From NCBI RefSeq assembly GCF_029868385.1, contig NZ_JARWNX010000060.1, positions 124,001 through 188,000 of the forward strand: a stretch of 64,000 bases of DNA, written 5' to 3'. A model generated the notes under the pieces. That model was not told where the DNA came from. It ran no database searches and was given only the letters and a program-made list of their open reading frames with translations. The position numbers were made by a program, and so were the translations under genes. How positions within the stretch are numbered: the stretch's first letter is position 1; each line of letters starts with the position of its first letter. This DNA comes from Nocardia cyriacigeorgica (GTDB lineage: Bacteria > Actinomycetota > Actinomycetes > Mycobacteriales > Mycobacteriaceae). Of the stretch, positions 52,285 to 61,478 are shown piece by piece.

Positions 52285-52737
52285 TCAGTCGCGACGCTGG
52301 ATGCGTTGACTCGGCAGGACGCCGAGGTCCATGCGTCGCTGGACGTCGTTGCGCAGGATGAGGATGAAGGCCCAGACGATGGCGAACAGGATGCCGATGA
52401 CGCCGATGGAGATGTGGATGAACGCACCGGCGATCACCAGCACTTGGAGGCCGAGGTTGAACGGGAGCGCCCAGGGTTTGCGTTGCAGGCCCGCCCCGAG
52501 GACCATCACCACCGCCAGTGTCACCAGGTAGGTGCCCGACAGCCAGCTCACGCCGCCACCGACGTCGGCGACCACCGGCAGCGCGAGCAGTACGACGATC
52601 GCCTCGAGGACCAGCGTGCCCGCCATCACCCCACGTAAGCCCTTCCACGGGTCGGGCGGAGCGGGGGTCGCCGCGGTGGATGCCGGTTCGGCCGTGGTCT
52701 CCGGATCGTCGTCCGGGCGCGGATCGGATTCGCTCAT
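52285..52737 (-). CDS. DUF4233 membrane protein
   Basis: This 150-residue protein corresponds to Rv2446c (DUF4233), always found between folC and ndk in related genera. A Pro/Glu/Thr-rich cytosolic N-terminus of about 35 residues precedes four hydrophobic segments: GVMAGTLVLEAIVVLLALPVV, YLVTLAVVMVLGAG, LQVLVIAGAFIHISIGVIG and ILFAIVWAFIL. The ATG at 52737 begins MSESDPRP; the longer frame is rejected. A 75-base tandem repeat separates it from folC. Function is unknown. Confidence 0.85.
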   Translation of the reverse strand: MSESDPRPDDDPETTAEPASTAATPAPPDPWKGLRGVMAGTLVLEAIVVLLALPVVADVGGGVSWLSGTYLVTLAVVMVLGAGLQRKPWALPFNLGLQVLVIAGAFIHISIGVIGILFAIVWAFILILRNDVQRRMDLGVLPSQRIQRRD

Positions 52738-52761
52738 GGTCTGCCTCCTCGGCACCGACTA

Positions 52762-52920
52762 CCGGTCACGCCGGGTCCATTGCGGCCGGCTCGGGCACCG
52801 CCGATGGCGACACACGCCGCCACCTCCGGGCGCCGACCGATCACGCTGCGCCCACCGCGGCCCGCTCGGGCGCCCTCCGTGGTGATGCACGCTGCCGCTC
52901 CCCTGCGCTGACCGATCACG
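52762..52920. repeat. 75-base tandem repeat at the folC 3' end
   Basis: The core TCACG recurs at 52766, 52841 and 52916, exactly 75 bases apart, within longer matching context (ACCGGTCACGCCGGGTCC, ACCGATCACGCTGCGCCC, ACCGATCACGCCGGGTCC). Two imperfect units lie in the folC–DUF4233 gap and a partial third includes the folC stop codon. It probably arose by duplication of the end of folC. Confidence 0.65.
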
Positions 52921-54412
52921 CCGGGTCCTTACCGAACAGCGCGCGTGCCGCACCGGCCGTCACCACCGAGCCGGTCACCACCACACCGGCGCCGGACACC
53001 ATATCGCCGCTGTCGGCGACGTCCTCGGCGATCGCGATCGCGGTTTCCAGGGCATCGGGCAGGGTGAACGCGGGCACGACACGTTCGTCACCGAAGCGCT
53101 GCACCGCCAGATCGGTGAGGGTGTCCACGTCGAGCGCGCGCGGTGAGCCGTTGGTGGTGACCACGATCTCGTCGAACACCGGTTCCAGCGCCTCGAGGAT
53201 GCCCGCGGCGTCCTTGTCACCGAGTACCGCGACCACGCCGACCAGCTTGCGGAAGTCGAACTCACCGCTCAACGTCGCCGCCAGCGCCTTCGCCCCGGCC
53301 GGATTGTGCGCGGCGTCGATGAAGATGGTCGGCGCGCTGCGCATCCGTTCCAGCCTGCCCGGGCTGGTGACGCTCGCGAATCCCGCGCGCACGGCATCGA
53401 TGTCGAGCTGTCGTTGCGCACCCGCACCGAAGAACGCCTCTACCGCCGCCAACGCCAGCACGGCGTTGCGGGCCTGATGTTCACCGTGCAGTGGCAGGAA
53501 GATCTCGTCGTACACCCCGCCGAGGCCCTGGAGTTCCAGTTGCTGACCGCCGACGGCGATCTTGCGCGCGAGGACCCGGAACTCCGCGCCCTCGCGCGCC
53601 ACGGCCGCGTCCACCTCGACGGCGCGGCGCAACAGCACATCCATCGCCTCGGGGTCCTGTTCGGCGATGACGGCCACGTTGTCGCGCGGGACCACGCTCT
53701 CCGGCGCGCGCTTGATGATCCCGGCTTTCTCCCGCGCGATGGCGGTGAGATCGGGGCCGAGGTAGTCGGTGTGGTCGAGCCCGATCGGGGTGATCACCGC
53801 GACCTGACCGTCGACGACATTGGTCGCGTCCCAGGTGCCGCCCATCCCGGTCTCCACCACCGCGACATCGACCGGCGCCTCCGCGAACGCGGCGTAGGCC
53901 ATTCCGGTGAGCACCTCGAATTTGCTCATCGCCGGGCCGCCCGCCGCGGCGGACTGTGCGTCGATCATCTCGATATAGGGCGCCAGCTCGCGGTAGACCT
54001 CGACGTAGCGGCCCGGTGTGATGGGCGCGTTGTCGATGCTGATCCGCTCGGTGGCCAATTGCAGATGCGGGCTGGTGATGCGGCCCGTGCGCCGGTGCAA
54101 TGCGGTGAGCAGCGCGTCGATCATGCGGGTCACCGAGGTCTTGCCGTTGGTGCCCGCGATATGGATTGCCGGATAGCTCAGCTGCGGCGACCCGAGCAGA
54201 TCCATCAGGGTGGAGATGCGGGTGAGCGACGGTTCGATCTTGGTTTCCGGCCAGCGCCGGTCGAGTTCGGCCTCGACCAGCGCCATCTCCGCCAGATCCA
54301 CCGGCGACGGCCCGGAGCCGAGCGGGGCCCCGGTACCGTGCTGTGGCTCCGGTTCGGCGTTGCCCGCCTCGTGCGGGTAGTCCGCGCCGTCGGCCTCGCC
54401 GGGCCCGCTCAC
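52916..54412 (-). CDS. folC: Folylpolyglutamate/dihydrofolate synthase
   Basis: FolC adds glutamate to dihydropteroate and to folates in an ATP-dependent reaction. The Mur-ligase-type P-loop AGTNGKTSVTRM lies near residues 86–97. TSPHL, the ETGMGG[T]WDATN segment, and GLDHTDYLG are further family signatures, with FIDAAHNPAGA in the C-terminal domain. The 498-residue protein has about 35 extra polar N-terminal residues. The GTG at 54412 overlaps the valS stop as GTGA, so the two are coupled, as in Rv2448c–Rv2447c. Confidence 0.96.
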   Translation of the reverse strand: MSGPGEADGADYPHEAGNAEPEPQHGTGAPLGSGPSPVDLAEMALVEAELDRRWPETKIEPSLTRISTLMDLLGSPQLSYPAIHIAGTNGKTSVTRMIDALLTALHRRTGRITSPHLQLATERISIDNAPITPGRYVEVYRELAPYIEMIDAQSAAAGGPAMSKFEVLTGMAYAAFAEAPVDVAVVETGMGGTWDATNVVDGQVAVITPIGLDHTDYLGPDLTAIAREKAGIIKRAPESVVPRDNVAVIAEQDPEAMDVLLRRAVEVDAAVAREGAEFRVLARKIAVGGQQLELQGLGGVYDEIFLPLHGEHQARNAVLALAAVEAFFGAGAQRQLDIDAVRAGFASVTSPGRLERMRSAPTIFIDAAHNPAGAKALAATLSGEFDFRKLVGVVAVLGDKDAAGILEALEPVFDEIVVTTNGSPRALDVDTLTDLAVQRFGDERVVPAFTLPDALETAIAIAEDVADSGDMVSGAGVVVTGSVVTAGAARALFGKDPA

Positions 54413-57087
54413 TTGCCGCTCAGCTCGGCGAGCCGGACGCCGATGCGCTCCACCTCGGCGGCGGCGACATCGCGGCGGGTCCTGATCTTGTCGACCACCT
54501 GCTCGGGCGCCTTGGCCAGGAAGGCCTCGTTGCCGAGTTTGGCGGTGGTCGCCGCGAGTTCCTTCTCGGCGGCCGCGCGATCCTTTTCCAGCCTGCGCCG
54601 TTCGGCGTCCAGGTCGACCGCACCCGAGGTGTCGAGTTCCACGGTGACGGTGGCGTCGCTGAGCCGGACCTCGACCGAGGCGGTGGCGGCGAAATCGTCG
54701 CCGGGCGCGGTGAGCCGGGCCAGATCGGCGATGGAGCGTTCGAGTGCGTCGAGCCCGGCGGCGTCGAGGCCGATCACCTTGGCGGCCACCTTCTGCTTAT
54801 CGGCGAGGCCCTGATCGCTGCGGAACCGGCGGATCTCGGTGATCAACCGCTGGGTATCGGAGATGCGCTGTGCCGCACCCTGATCCGTTGCGTGCCCGGA
54901 AGCCTGCGGCCACTCGGTGACCACGATCGATTCCCCGTCGGTGAGCGCGCGCCACAGCGATTCGGTGACGAACGGGATCACCGGATGCAGCAGCCGCAGC
55001 ACCGAATCCAGCACCGAGCCGAGCACCGTGCGGGTGGATTCCGCGCGGGCGTCGTCGGCGGCGAACTGCACCTTGGTGAGTTCGAGGTACCAGTCGCACA
55101 GTTCGTCCCAGGCGAAATGGTAGAGGGCCTCGCAGGCCTTGCCGAATTCGTAGGTATCGAAGGCCGCGTCGACCTCGGCGCGCACCACGTCGAGGCGGTC
55201 GAGGATCCACCGGTCGGCGTCGGTGAGGGTGGCGCGCTCGGGCAGCTCGCCGGGGCGGGCGCCGTTCATCAAGGCGAATTTGGTGGCATTGAACAGCTTG
55301 GTGACGAAGCTGCGCGAGGCCAGCGCATGGGATTCGCCGACCGACAGATCACCGCCGGGCTGCGCGCCGCGGGCAAGGGTGAACCGCAGCGCGTCGGCAC
55401 CGTAGGCGTTGATCCATTCGAGTGGGTCGATGCCGTTGCCGCGCGACTTGGACATCTTCTTGCCGTGCTCATCACGGATCAGGCCGTGCAGGAAAACATC
55501 CTTGAACGGGATCTGCCGCACACCGTCCTTACCCGCGGTCAGCACCGGGTCCTCGGCGACGTAGGTGCCGAACATCATCATCCGCGCCACCCAGAAGAAC
55601 AGGATGTCGTAGCCGGTGACCAGAACGCTTGTAGGATAGAACTTCTCGAGTTCGGCGCTGTTGTCCGGCCAGCCCATGGTGGAGAACGGCCACAGCCCGG
55701 AGGAGAACCAGGTGTCGAGCACGTCGGGGTCCTGCACCCAGCCCTCGGGCGCGGTCTCGTCGGGGCCGACGCAGATGATCTCGCCTTCGGGGCCGTACCA
55801 GATCGGGATGCGGTGGCCCCACCACAGCTGCCGGGAGATGCACCAGTCGTGCATATCGTCGACCCAGTCGAACCAGCGCGGTTCCTGGCTGGCGGGGTGG
55901 ATGACGGTATCGCCGCCGCGCACCGCGTCGCCAGCGGCCTTGGCCAGCGATTCCACCTTGACCCACCACTGCATCGACAGTCGCGGTTCGATCGGCTCAC
56001 CACTGCGCTCGGAATGCCCGACGCTGTGCTGATAGGGCCGCTTCTCGGCGACGACGCGGCCTTCCTCGGCGAGGCGTTCACGCACCTTCACCCTGGCCTC
56101 GAACCGGTCCATACCGTCGAATTCGGTTCCGGTGCCGGTGATCCGGCCACGCTCGTCCATGATGGTCGGCATCGGCAGGTTGTGCCGCAGACCCATCTCG
56201 AAGTCGTTGGGGTCGTGCGCGGGGGTGATCTTGACCGCACCGGAACCGAACTCGGGGTCGACGTAGTCGTCGGCGATCACCGGAATCCGGCGGCCGGTGA
56301 TCGGATGCTCGAGGGTGGTGCCGATCAGCGCCCGGTAGCGCGGATCCTCGGGGTGGACCGCGACAGCGGTGTCACCGAGCATCGTCTCCACCCGGGTGGT
56401 GGCGACGATCACATGCGGTTCGTCGTCCCGTAGCGAGCCATAGCGCAGCGACACCAGCTCACCGTCGACGTCTTCGTATTTGACCTCGATATCGGAGATG
56501 GCGGTGCGCAGTTCCGGCGACCAGTTGACCAGGCGTTCGGCCCGGTAGATGAGCCCGGCGTCGAACAGGCGCTTGAACATGGTCTGCACCGCGCGCGAGA
56601 GACCCTCGTCCATGGTGAAGCGGTCGCGGCTCCAGTCGACGCTGTCGCCGAGCGCGCGCATCTGCCATTGGATGGCGCCACCGGATTCACGCTTCCAGTC
56701 CCACACCTTCTGGATGAACAGCTCGCGGCCGAAGTCTTCTTTGGTCTTGCCGTCGACGGCGAGCTGCTTTTCCACCACGTTCTGGGTGGCGATTCCCGCG
56801 TGGTCCATACCGGGCAGCCACAGCACCTCGTAGCCCTGCATGCGTTTGCGGCGGGCGAGCAGGTCCATCAGGGTGTGGTCGAGGGCGTGGCCCATGTGCA
56901 GGTTGCCGGTGACGTTCGGCGGCGGCAGCACGATCGAGTATCCGGGCTTGCTGCTGGCCGGGTCGGCCGTGAAGTAACCGGCCGCTACCCAGCGCTCGTA
57001 CATCTCGGCCTCCACCTCGCCGGGATTCCAGCTCTTGGGGAGGGCATCGGCACGATTACGCGTGTGGTCTGGGGCTGCGCTGGTCAC
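54409..57087 (-). CDS. valS: Valyl-tRNA synthetase
   Basis: ValS charges tRNA-Val. The class I HIGH motif is in PPPNVTGNLHMGHAL near residues 55–69 and KMSKS is in GKKMSKSRGNGIDP. The editing domain lies between them, with TTRVETMLGDTAVAVHP. A C-terminal coiled coil is present (LDAERRRLEKDRAAAEKEL). At 892 residues the length is normal. The gene heads the valS–folC unit. An unusually strong hairpin lies in its upstream region, which suggests leader control. Confidence 0.97.
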   Translation of the reverse strand: MTSAAPDHTRNRADALPKSWNPGEVEAEMYERWVAAGYFTADPASSKPGYSIVLPPPNVTGNLHMGHALDHTLMDLLARRKRMQGYEVLWLPGMDHAGIATQNVVEKQLAVDGKTKEDFGRELFIQKVWDWKRESGGAIQWQMRALGDSVDWSRDRFTMDEGLSRAVQTMFKRLFDAGLIYRAERLVNWSPELRTAISDIEVKYEDVDGELVSLRYGSLRDDEPHVIVATTRVETMLGDTAVAVHPEDPRYRALIGTTLEHPITGRRIPVIADDYVDPEFGSGAVKITPAHDPNDFEMGLRHNLPMPTIMDERGRITGTGTEFDGMDRFEARVKVRERLAEEGRVVAEKRPYQHSVGHSERSGEPIEPRLSMQWWVKVESLAKAAGDAVRGGDTVIHPASQEPRWFDWVDDMHDWCISRQLWWGHRIPIWYGPEGEIICVGPDETAPEGWVQDPDVLDTWFSSGLWPFSTMGWPDNSAELEKFYPTSVLVTGYDILFFWVARMMMFGTYVAEDPVLTAGKDGVRQIPFKDVFLHGLIRDEHGKKMSKSRGNGIDPLEWINAYGADALRFTLARGAQPGGDLSVGESHALASRSFVTKLFNATKFALMNGARPGELPERATLTDADRWILDRLDVVRAEVDAAFDTYEFGKACEALYHFAWDELCDWYLELTKVQFAADDARAESTRTVLGSVLDSVLRLLHPVIPFVTESLWRALTDGESIVVTEWPQASGHATDQGAAQRISDTQRLITEIRRFRSDQGLADKQKVAAKVIGLDAAGLDALERSIADLARLTAPGDDFAATASVEVRLSDATVTVELDTSGAVDLDAERRRLEKDRAAAEKELAATTAKLGNEAFLAKAPEQVVDKIRTRRDVAAAEVERIGVRLAELSGK

Positions 57088-57178
57088 CCCGCGATTCTAG
57101 TGGTCGGCGCGGACCGTCTCGCGCAGGGTCGACGACGCCGGATCGGCGGGCGCGCCGATATGCGGCGGAAAGAACAGC

Positions 57179-57219
57179 GGCGGAGTCTTCGGTGGATGAG
57201 GGACACCGAAGACTCCGCC
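57179..57219 (-). terminator. Perfect 16-base hairpin upstream of valS
   Basis: GGCGGAGTCTTCGGTG (57179–57194) pairs perfectly with 57204–57219 around a 9-base loop. On the minus strand it is followed by GCTGTTCTTTCC, like an intrinsic terminator, and it lies about 92 bases before the valS start. There is no T-box consensus. It could be an attenuator in the valS leader, or end a short upstream transcript. Confidence 0.55.
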
Positions 57220-57346
57220 TACACCTGACAGACTACCGCCGTTCACAGTGGCGATCGTGGATCCATAGGCAATTCTCAGCTTCGGTTTTCGCCCGTATTG
57301 GTCACACACAGTTGCCGAATCGGACATTACTGACAACTCTGGAAGA

Positions 57347-58033
57347 GTGAACCCCCGGCTCGAATCGCCCACTCTGCTTCCCGGTGAATCCCGTGCGCCC
57401 GCATCGGTTTCCGTGCTGCTACCCCATACGGTCCATGATCTACGCGGTCGCGCCGTCGACGAACTGCGGTATCCGGCGACGGCGGTGCTGGTATTCGCCG
57501 GTGTGCCGGGTGCGGGCAAGAGTACGGCGTTGCGGAGGTTGTTCGGATCGACGGCCGAAGCCGAATGGCCGCCCGCCGGTCCGCAGGGTTCGGTGGTGCT
57601 CGATTCGCAGCATTCCCGCAACTCCTGGCGGCACCGGCTCGGCAGGCTGCCGTACCCGCTGTGGCGGCCGGTGGTGCATATCGCGCATTACAGCCGGATC
57701 CGGAACGCGCTGCGCGACAACGCCGGTCCGGTGGTCGTGCACGATTGCGCCACCTTCGGCTGGGCGCGACGGATGCTGGCCCGCTGGGCGGCCGCACGCG
57801 GCCGGGAACTACATCTGATCCTGATCGATGTGCCCGCCACCATCGCGCGCGCGGGTCAGTACTCGCGTGGACGACGGGTCAACGGCTTCTTCTTCCGGCT
57901 GCATTGCGTGCGCTGGCAGCGGCTGCTGCGGCAGGTGGGCACGGAACCGATCACCGATCCCGCACCGGCCTCTATCGTCATCGCCGACCGCGACACGGTG
58001 GACGGGCTGAGCCGGGTCGGCTTCGCGGCCTGA
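57347..58033 (+). CDS. P-loop NTPase/kinase-like protein
   Basis: This 228-residue protein has Walker A FAGVPGAGKSTALRRL near residues 50–65. A Walker-B-like strand (GPVVVHDCATFGW) and a LID-like Arg-rich region (RAGQYSRGRRVNGFF) follow. The layout resembles adenylate-kinase-like or zeta-toxin-like P-loop kinases that phosphorylate small substrates. The GTG at 57347 has a poorly spaced ribosome binding site, so the start is uncertain. It is divergent from valS and convergent with dagK. No partner or antitoxin gene is adjacent. The function is unknown. Confidence 0.75.
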   Translation: MNPRLESPTLLPGESRAPASVSVLLPHTVHDLRGRAVDELRYPATAVLVFAGVPGAGKSTALRRLFGSTAEAEWPPAGPQGSVVLDSQHSRNSWRHRLGRLPYPLWRPVVHIAHYSRIRNALRDNAGPVVVHDCATFGWARRMLARWAAARGRELHLILIDVPATIARAGQYSRGRRVNGFFFRLHCVRWQRLLRQVGTEPITDPAPASIVIADRDTVDGLSRVGFAA

Positions 58034-58070
58034 ACTCTTACGCCGCACTCTCCCGGCGCAAGCCGTGGTT

Positions 58071-59012
58071 CTACTCCGGCACGAGTATCGACAGCGCACC
58101 GGGAACCGCGCGCAGCGTGATCGGCAGCGTGCCCACCGGCTCCCCGTCGGCGGTCGCGGGCGCTTCAGGCGCGGTCAGCGCTATCCGCTGAGCCCGATAG
58201 TGCGATACCGCCGGATGGTCGATCCGCTTACCGGAGGCGAGTGCGGGCAGCAACCGCAGCATCTGCCATCGCGACACCGCGCGCACCACAGTGACATCGA
58301 GCAATCCGTCGTCGACCACCGCATCCGGGCAGACCAGCATGCCGCCGCCGTAGGTGCGGGTATTGCCGACCGCCACCAGCATCGCGTCGGTCTCGACCAC
58401 CGTGTCCGGGGAGGCCGACCCGTCCGACAGTTCGATCCGGTACGGGGTCGCGGTCCGGCTCGCGAGTTCGGCGAGCGCGGCGGCGGTGTAGCGCAGTGGA
58501 CCCTTCGGCCAGCTCATCCGGTTGGCGCGCAAGGTGACTCGCGCGTCGAATCCGGTACCGGTGACGGTGGCGAACCACATCGGCGCGTCTTCGCCCCGAT
58601 CGATCAGCCCGAGGTCGATGGTGCGTGCCATCCCGCCGAGCACCACATCGGCGGCGGCGACCGGATCATCGTTCGGGATGCCGAATTCACGGGCCAGATC
58701 GTTGCCGGTGCCGCCGGGGATCAGGCCGATCGGGGTGCCGGTCGTGGCGAGGGCTTCGAGCATCACCGACACCAGACCGTCACCGCCCGCGCAGACCACC
58801 GCATCCGGATGCGGGCCTGCCCCGGCGACCTCCGCGCGCACCAGCCGCACCGATTCCGCCGCCGACGGCGCCCGGATCTCGGTGACCTCGACGCCGCATT
58901 CGCTCAGCCGGGCGATGGCGGCGCCCGCGACGTCATGCCCCTTACCCATCCCGGACAGCGCGTTGGTCACCACGGTGACCTTGCGTATCTCGCGCCGCGA
59001 CTGCGATGTCAT
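58071..59012 (-). CDS. Diacylglycerol kinase-family lipid kinase
   Basis: This 313-residue soluble kinase matches the Rv2252 type (diacylglycerol/sphingosine kinase fold), which phosphorylates diacylglycerol and feeds phosphatidylinositol mannoside synthesis in mycobacteria. The ATP-binding motif is CAGGDGLVS near 74–82, preceded by TNALSGMGKG. PGGTGNDLAREF and the later TGFDARV segment complete the family pattern. The ATG overlaps the upstream stop by ATGA, so it is coupled to the alkyl-DHAP-synthase-like gene. The two genes and tetR/glpD keep the order of Rv2249c–Rv2252. Confidence 0.9.
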   Translation of the reverse strand: MTSQSRREIRKVTVVTNALSGMGKGHDVAGAAIARLSECGVEVTEIRAPSAAESVRLVRAEVAGAGPHPDAVVCAGGDGLVSVMLEALATTGTPIGLIPGGTGNDLAREFGIPNDDPVAAADVVLGGMARTIDLGLIDRGEDAPMWFATVTGTGFDARVTLRANRMSWPKGPLRYTAAALAELASRTATPYRIELSDGSASPDTVVETDAMLVAVGNTRTYGGGMLVCPDAVVDDGLLDVTVVRAVSRWQMLRLLPALASGKRIDHPAVSHYRAQRIALTAPEAPATADGEPVGTLPITLRAVPGALSILVPE

Positions 59013-60664
59013 GGGACCAGCTTGCCCGGATTGAGGATCCCGGCGGGGTCGATCTCACGTTTCACCGCGCGCAGCACCCGCACACCCAGCTCACCGATCT
59101 CGTCCGGGATCCACGGGCGGTGATCCGCGCCGACGGCGTGATGGTGGGTGATGGTGCCGCCCGCCGCCACGATGGCATCGCCCGCGGCGCGTTTGGCGGC
59201 CTGCCATTGGGCGAGTGGATCATCGAGCTGCTTGGCGATGACGGTGAAGTACAGCGAGGCGCCGGTCGGATAGGTGTGCGAGATATGGCACATGACCAGC
59301 CCCGGAGCACCCTGTCCGGTGAGCGCCTCGGTGAGGGCCGCGGTGACCTTCGCCTTGAGGTGCGCCAGATTCGACCAGGTGGTCGCGGTTTCCAGGGTCT
59401 CGCACAGCACGCCCGCGTCCAGCAGCGCGTCGCGCAGATACGGTGCGGAGAACCGGCCGCTCTCCCATTCGCGCGCGGGCAGCTCGCCCAGTACCGTGCC
59501 ACCCGCCGCCGACAGCAATGCACCGGCCTCGAGCCCGCGGGCCGCGACATGCATCTCGGTGCCCTCGAAGGTGGTGATGGCCAGGCAGCCGCTCACCGAT
59601 TCGCCGCCGATATCGGCGGTGCGCGCCAGATTGACGCCGGTCTCCATCTCATCGGAGAGCCGCAGCACGGTCGGGGCGGCGCCCGCCTGCACGACCGTGC
59701 GCAGCGCGGCCGCGCCGGTTTCGAAGTCCGGGAACGACCAGGCCTGGTAGGCAATGGTTTCCGGGGCCGGATGCACCCGCACGGTCACCTCGGTGATGAT
59801 GCCGAGCGTGCCTTCGGAGCCGACGAACAGTTCGCGCAGATCGGGCCCCGCCGCCGAGGCGGGCGCGCGGCCCAGATCCAGGGAGCCGCTGGGCGTCGCG
59901 ATCTTCAGCCGCTGCACCATATCGTCGAAGCGGCCGTAACCGGCCGAGGCCTGGCCGGACGAACGAGTGGCCGCGAAACCACCGAGGGTGGCGAATTCGA
60001 AGCTCTGTGGGAAATGACCGAGCGAGAGCCCGTGCGCCTCGAGCAGTTCCTCGGCGCGTGGACCGGTGACACCGGCGCCGAAGGTCGCGGTTCCGCTCAC
60101 CGGATCGACCTCCGACAGCGCGTTCAACCTGCGCAGATCGAGTGTGATCACCGCATCGAAATCGCCGCGGATCGGATCGAGGCCGCCGACCACGCTGGTA
60201 CCGCCGCCGAAGGGGACCACCGCGATGCCCGCCTGCGCGCAGTAGGACAGCACGGCGACGACCTCGGCGTGATCGCCGGGGAACACCACCGCATCGGGCG
60301 CGTCCTGTGCGCCGTCGGCGCGGCGGCGCAGTAGATCGGGGGTGCTCTTACCGCCCGCGTGTAGCAGCCGGTCGTGATGGTCGGCCGACACATTGTCGGC
60401 GCCTACCACCGCCGCCAGCCCGTCGCGCGCGGCCGGTGTCAGGGCGGAATCGCGCAGCGGCACCTCGGCCTCGGCGCGGCGCGGCACCGGTTCGCCGGAT
60501 ACCCCGAATACCTGTTTCAGCAGGCCCCGGATCTGCGCCGACAACGGTTTGTGTCCGGTGGGAGCGCCCCAGGCATCCCACACCATCGTCGTCGGGAGTG
60601 CCGATTCGTCCTGATTCGTCAGGGGGTCCGGATCGGCGCCGGTAGGCTGCTGAGTATCGACCAT
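59009..60664 (-). CDS. Alkyl-DHAP-synthase-like FAD-binding protein
   Basis: This 551-residue flavoprotein has a VAO/PCMH-type FAD domain (FPGDHAEVVAVLSYC, PFGGGTSVVGGL, GSEGTLGIITEV) and the C-terminal cap of alkyldihydroxyacetonephosphate synthases, with GGTITHHHAVGADHRPW, where the HHH is the family's active-site motif. The N-terminal WGAPTGHKPLSA also fits. True alkyl-DHAP synthases exchange the acyl chain of acyl-DHAP for a fatty alcohol to make ether lipids. It corresponds to Rv2251. The start lies three bases from a long palindromic operator, so the divergent TetR protein probably represses it. Confidence 0.85.
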   Translation of the reverse strand: MVDTQQPTGADPDPLTNQDESALPTTMVWDAWGAPTGHKPLSAQIRGLLKQVFGVSGEPVPRRAEAEVPLRDSALTPAARDGLAAVVGADNVSADHHDRLLHAGGKSTPDLLRRRADGAQDAPDAVVFPGDHAEVVAVLSYCAQAGIAVVPFGGGTSVVGGLDPIRGDFDAVITLDLRRLNALSEVDPVSGTATFGAGVTGPRAEELLEAHGLSLGHFPQSFEFATLGGFAATRSSGQASAGYGRFDDMVQRLKIATPSGSLDLGRAPASAAGPDLRELFVGSEGTLGIITEVTVRVHPAPETIAYQAWSFPDFETGAAALRTVVQAGAAPTVLRLSDEMETGVNLARTADIGGESVSGCLAITTFEGTEMHVAARGLEAGALLSAAGGTVLGELPAREWESGRFSAPYLRDALLDAGVLCETLETATTWSNLAHLKAKVTAALTEALTGQGAPGLVMCHISHTYPTGASLYFTVIAKQLDDPLAQWQAAKRAAGDAIVAAGGTITHHHAVGADHRPWIPDEIGELGVRVLRAVKREIDPAGILNPGKLVP

Positions 60665-60666
60665 GC

Positions 60667-60699
60667 GTTACAGTTTGACATAGACTGTCAAGAAGTAAC
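60667..60699. promoter_or_regulatory. TetR-type palindromic operator
   Basis: GTTAC-AGT-TTGACA-TAGAC-TGTCAA-GAA-GTAAC is a two-tier perfect palindrome of 33 bases centred at 60683. It lies in the 89-base divergent gap between the flavoprotein gene and tetR. TTGACA on either strand doubles as a good -35 box, so a bound TetR dimer would block both promoters. Confidence 0.75.
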
Positions 60700-60753
60700 C
60701 GATGAACACGCAAGATCGCGTGCGATCGCACGCCCGACCCCGGTGGTGAACCC

Positions 60754-61410
60754 ATGACCGTCTCCGATGCGCCCGACGCCGGACCTTCGGCGATCGACCT
60801 CGCGATCCTCGATGCCGCACGCGCCTGCGTAGCGGAGTTCGGGGTGCGACGCACCACGCTCACCGAGGTCGCGCGCCGGGCCGGGGTGAGCAGGCCCACC
60901 GTCTACCGGCGCTGGCCCGATACCGGTGCGCTGGTGGCCGAACTGCTGGTACGTGAACTGAGCGATATCCTCGCCACCGCCATCCCGGCCGACGGTGTGG
61001 TGCGACGGCGCCTGGTCGACGGCATCGTCGCGGGGTCCGCGGCCGTGCGCGCGAACCCGTTGTTCCGCAAGATCTTCCGCGCCGACACCGATCTGATGCT
61101 CACCTACGTCTTCGGTCGCCTCGGCCGCAATCAGCGCCATCTGATCGAACTGTTCGCCACCGCGATCCGGGAGGGCAGGGCCGACGGATCGGTGCGCGAC
61201 GGTGATCCCGAACAGATGGCGACCATGCTGCTGCTCATCGCGCAATCGGTGGTGCAATCGGCCGAAACAGTGTCCGGACTGCTCGACGGTGCTGCCCTGG
61301 ATGCCGAACTCGCCCGCGCCGTCGACGGCTATCTGATTCCGCGGCCCGGCACCTCCGACACCATGCCGCCGACGCGCGGGGACTCACATCGGGATGGCAC
61401 CCGCGAATGA
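60754..61410 (+). CDS. TetR-family transcriptional repressor
   Basis: This 218-residue regulator has an N-terminal TetR helix-turn-helix (RTTLTEVARRAGVSRPTVYRRWPD near residues 30–53). The C-terminal ligand-binding domain is all helical. It corresponds to Rv2250c, which sits between the same partners. A 33-base palindrome 55–87 bases ahead of its start is the likely autoregulatory operator. Its stop overlaps an ATG of the glpD frame as ATGA, so it may be co-transcribed with glpD. The probable ligand is a lipid or acyl-CoA, which is inference from context. Confidence 0.9.
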   Translation: MTVSDAPDAGPSAIDLAILDAARACVAEFGVRRTTLTEVARRAGVSRPTVYRRWPDTGALVAELLVRELSDILATAIPADGVVRRRLVDGIVAGSAAVRANPLFRKIFRADTDLMLTYVFGRLGRNQRHLIELFATAIREGRADGSVRDGDPEQMATMLLLIAQSVVQSAETVSGLLDGAALDAELARAVDGYLIPRPGTSDTMPPTRGDSHRDGTRE

Positions 61411-61478
61411 ACCAATCGTCGACGCACAGTCGACCGACCCCACCAAGCCACCATGTCCGACCGACGACAAGGACTGTG

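Noticed and set aside
52762..52920. The 75-base repeat as a CRISPR or mobile-element signature
   Set aside because: Only two to three imperfect units without spacers, inverted ends or cas/transposase genes; local duplication of the folC end explains it.
57088..57346. A T-box riboswitch upstream of valS
   Set aside because: The hairpin is strong, but the T-box consensus and a valine specifier loop are not visible.
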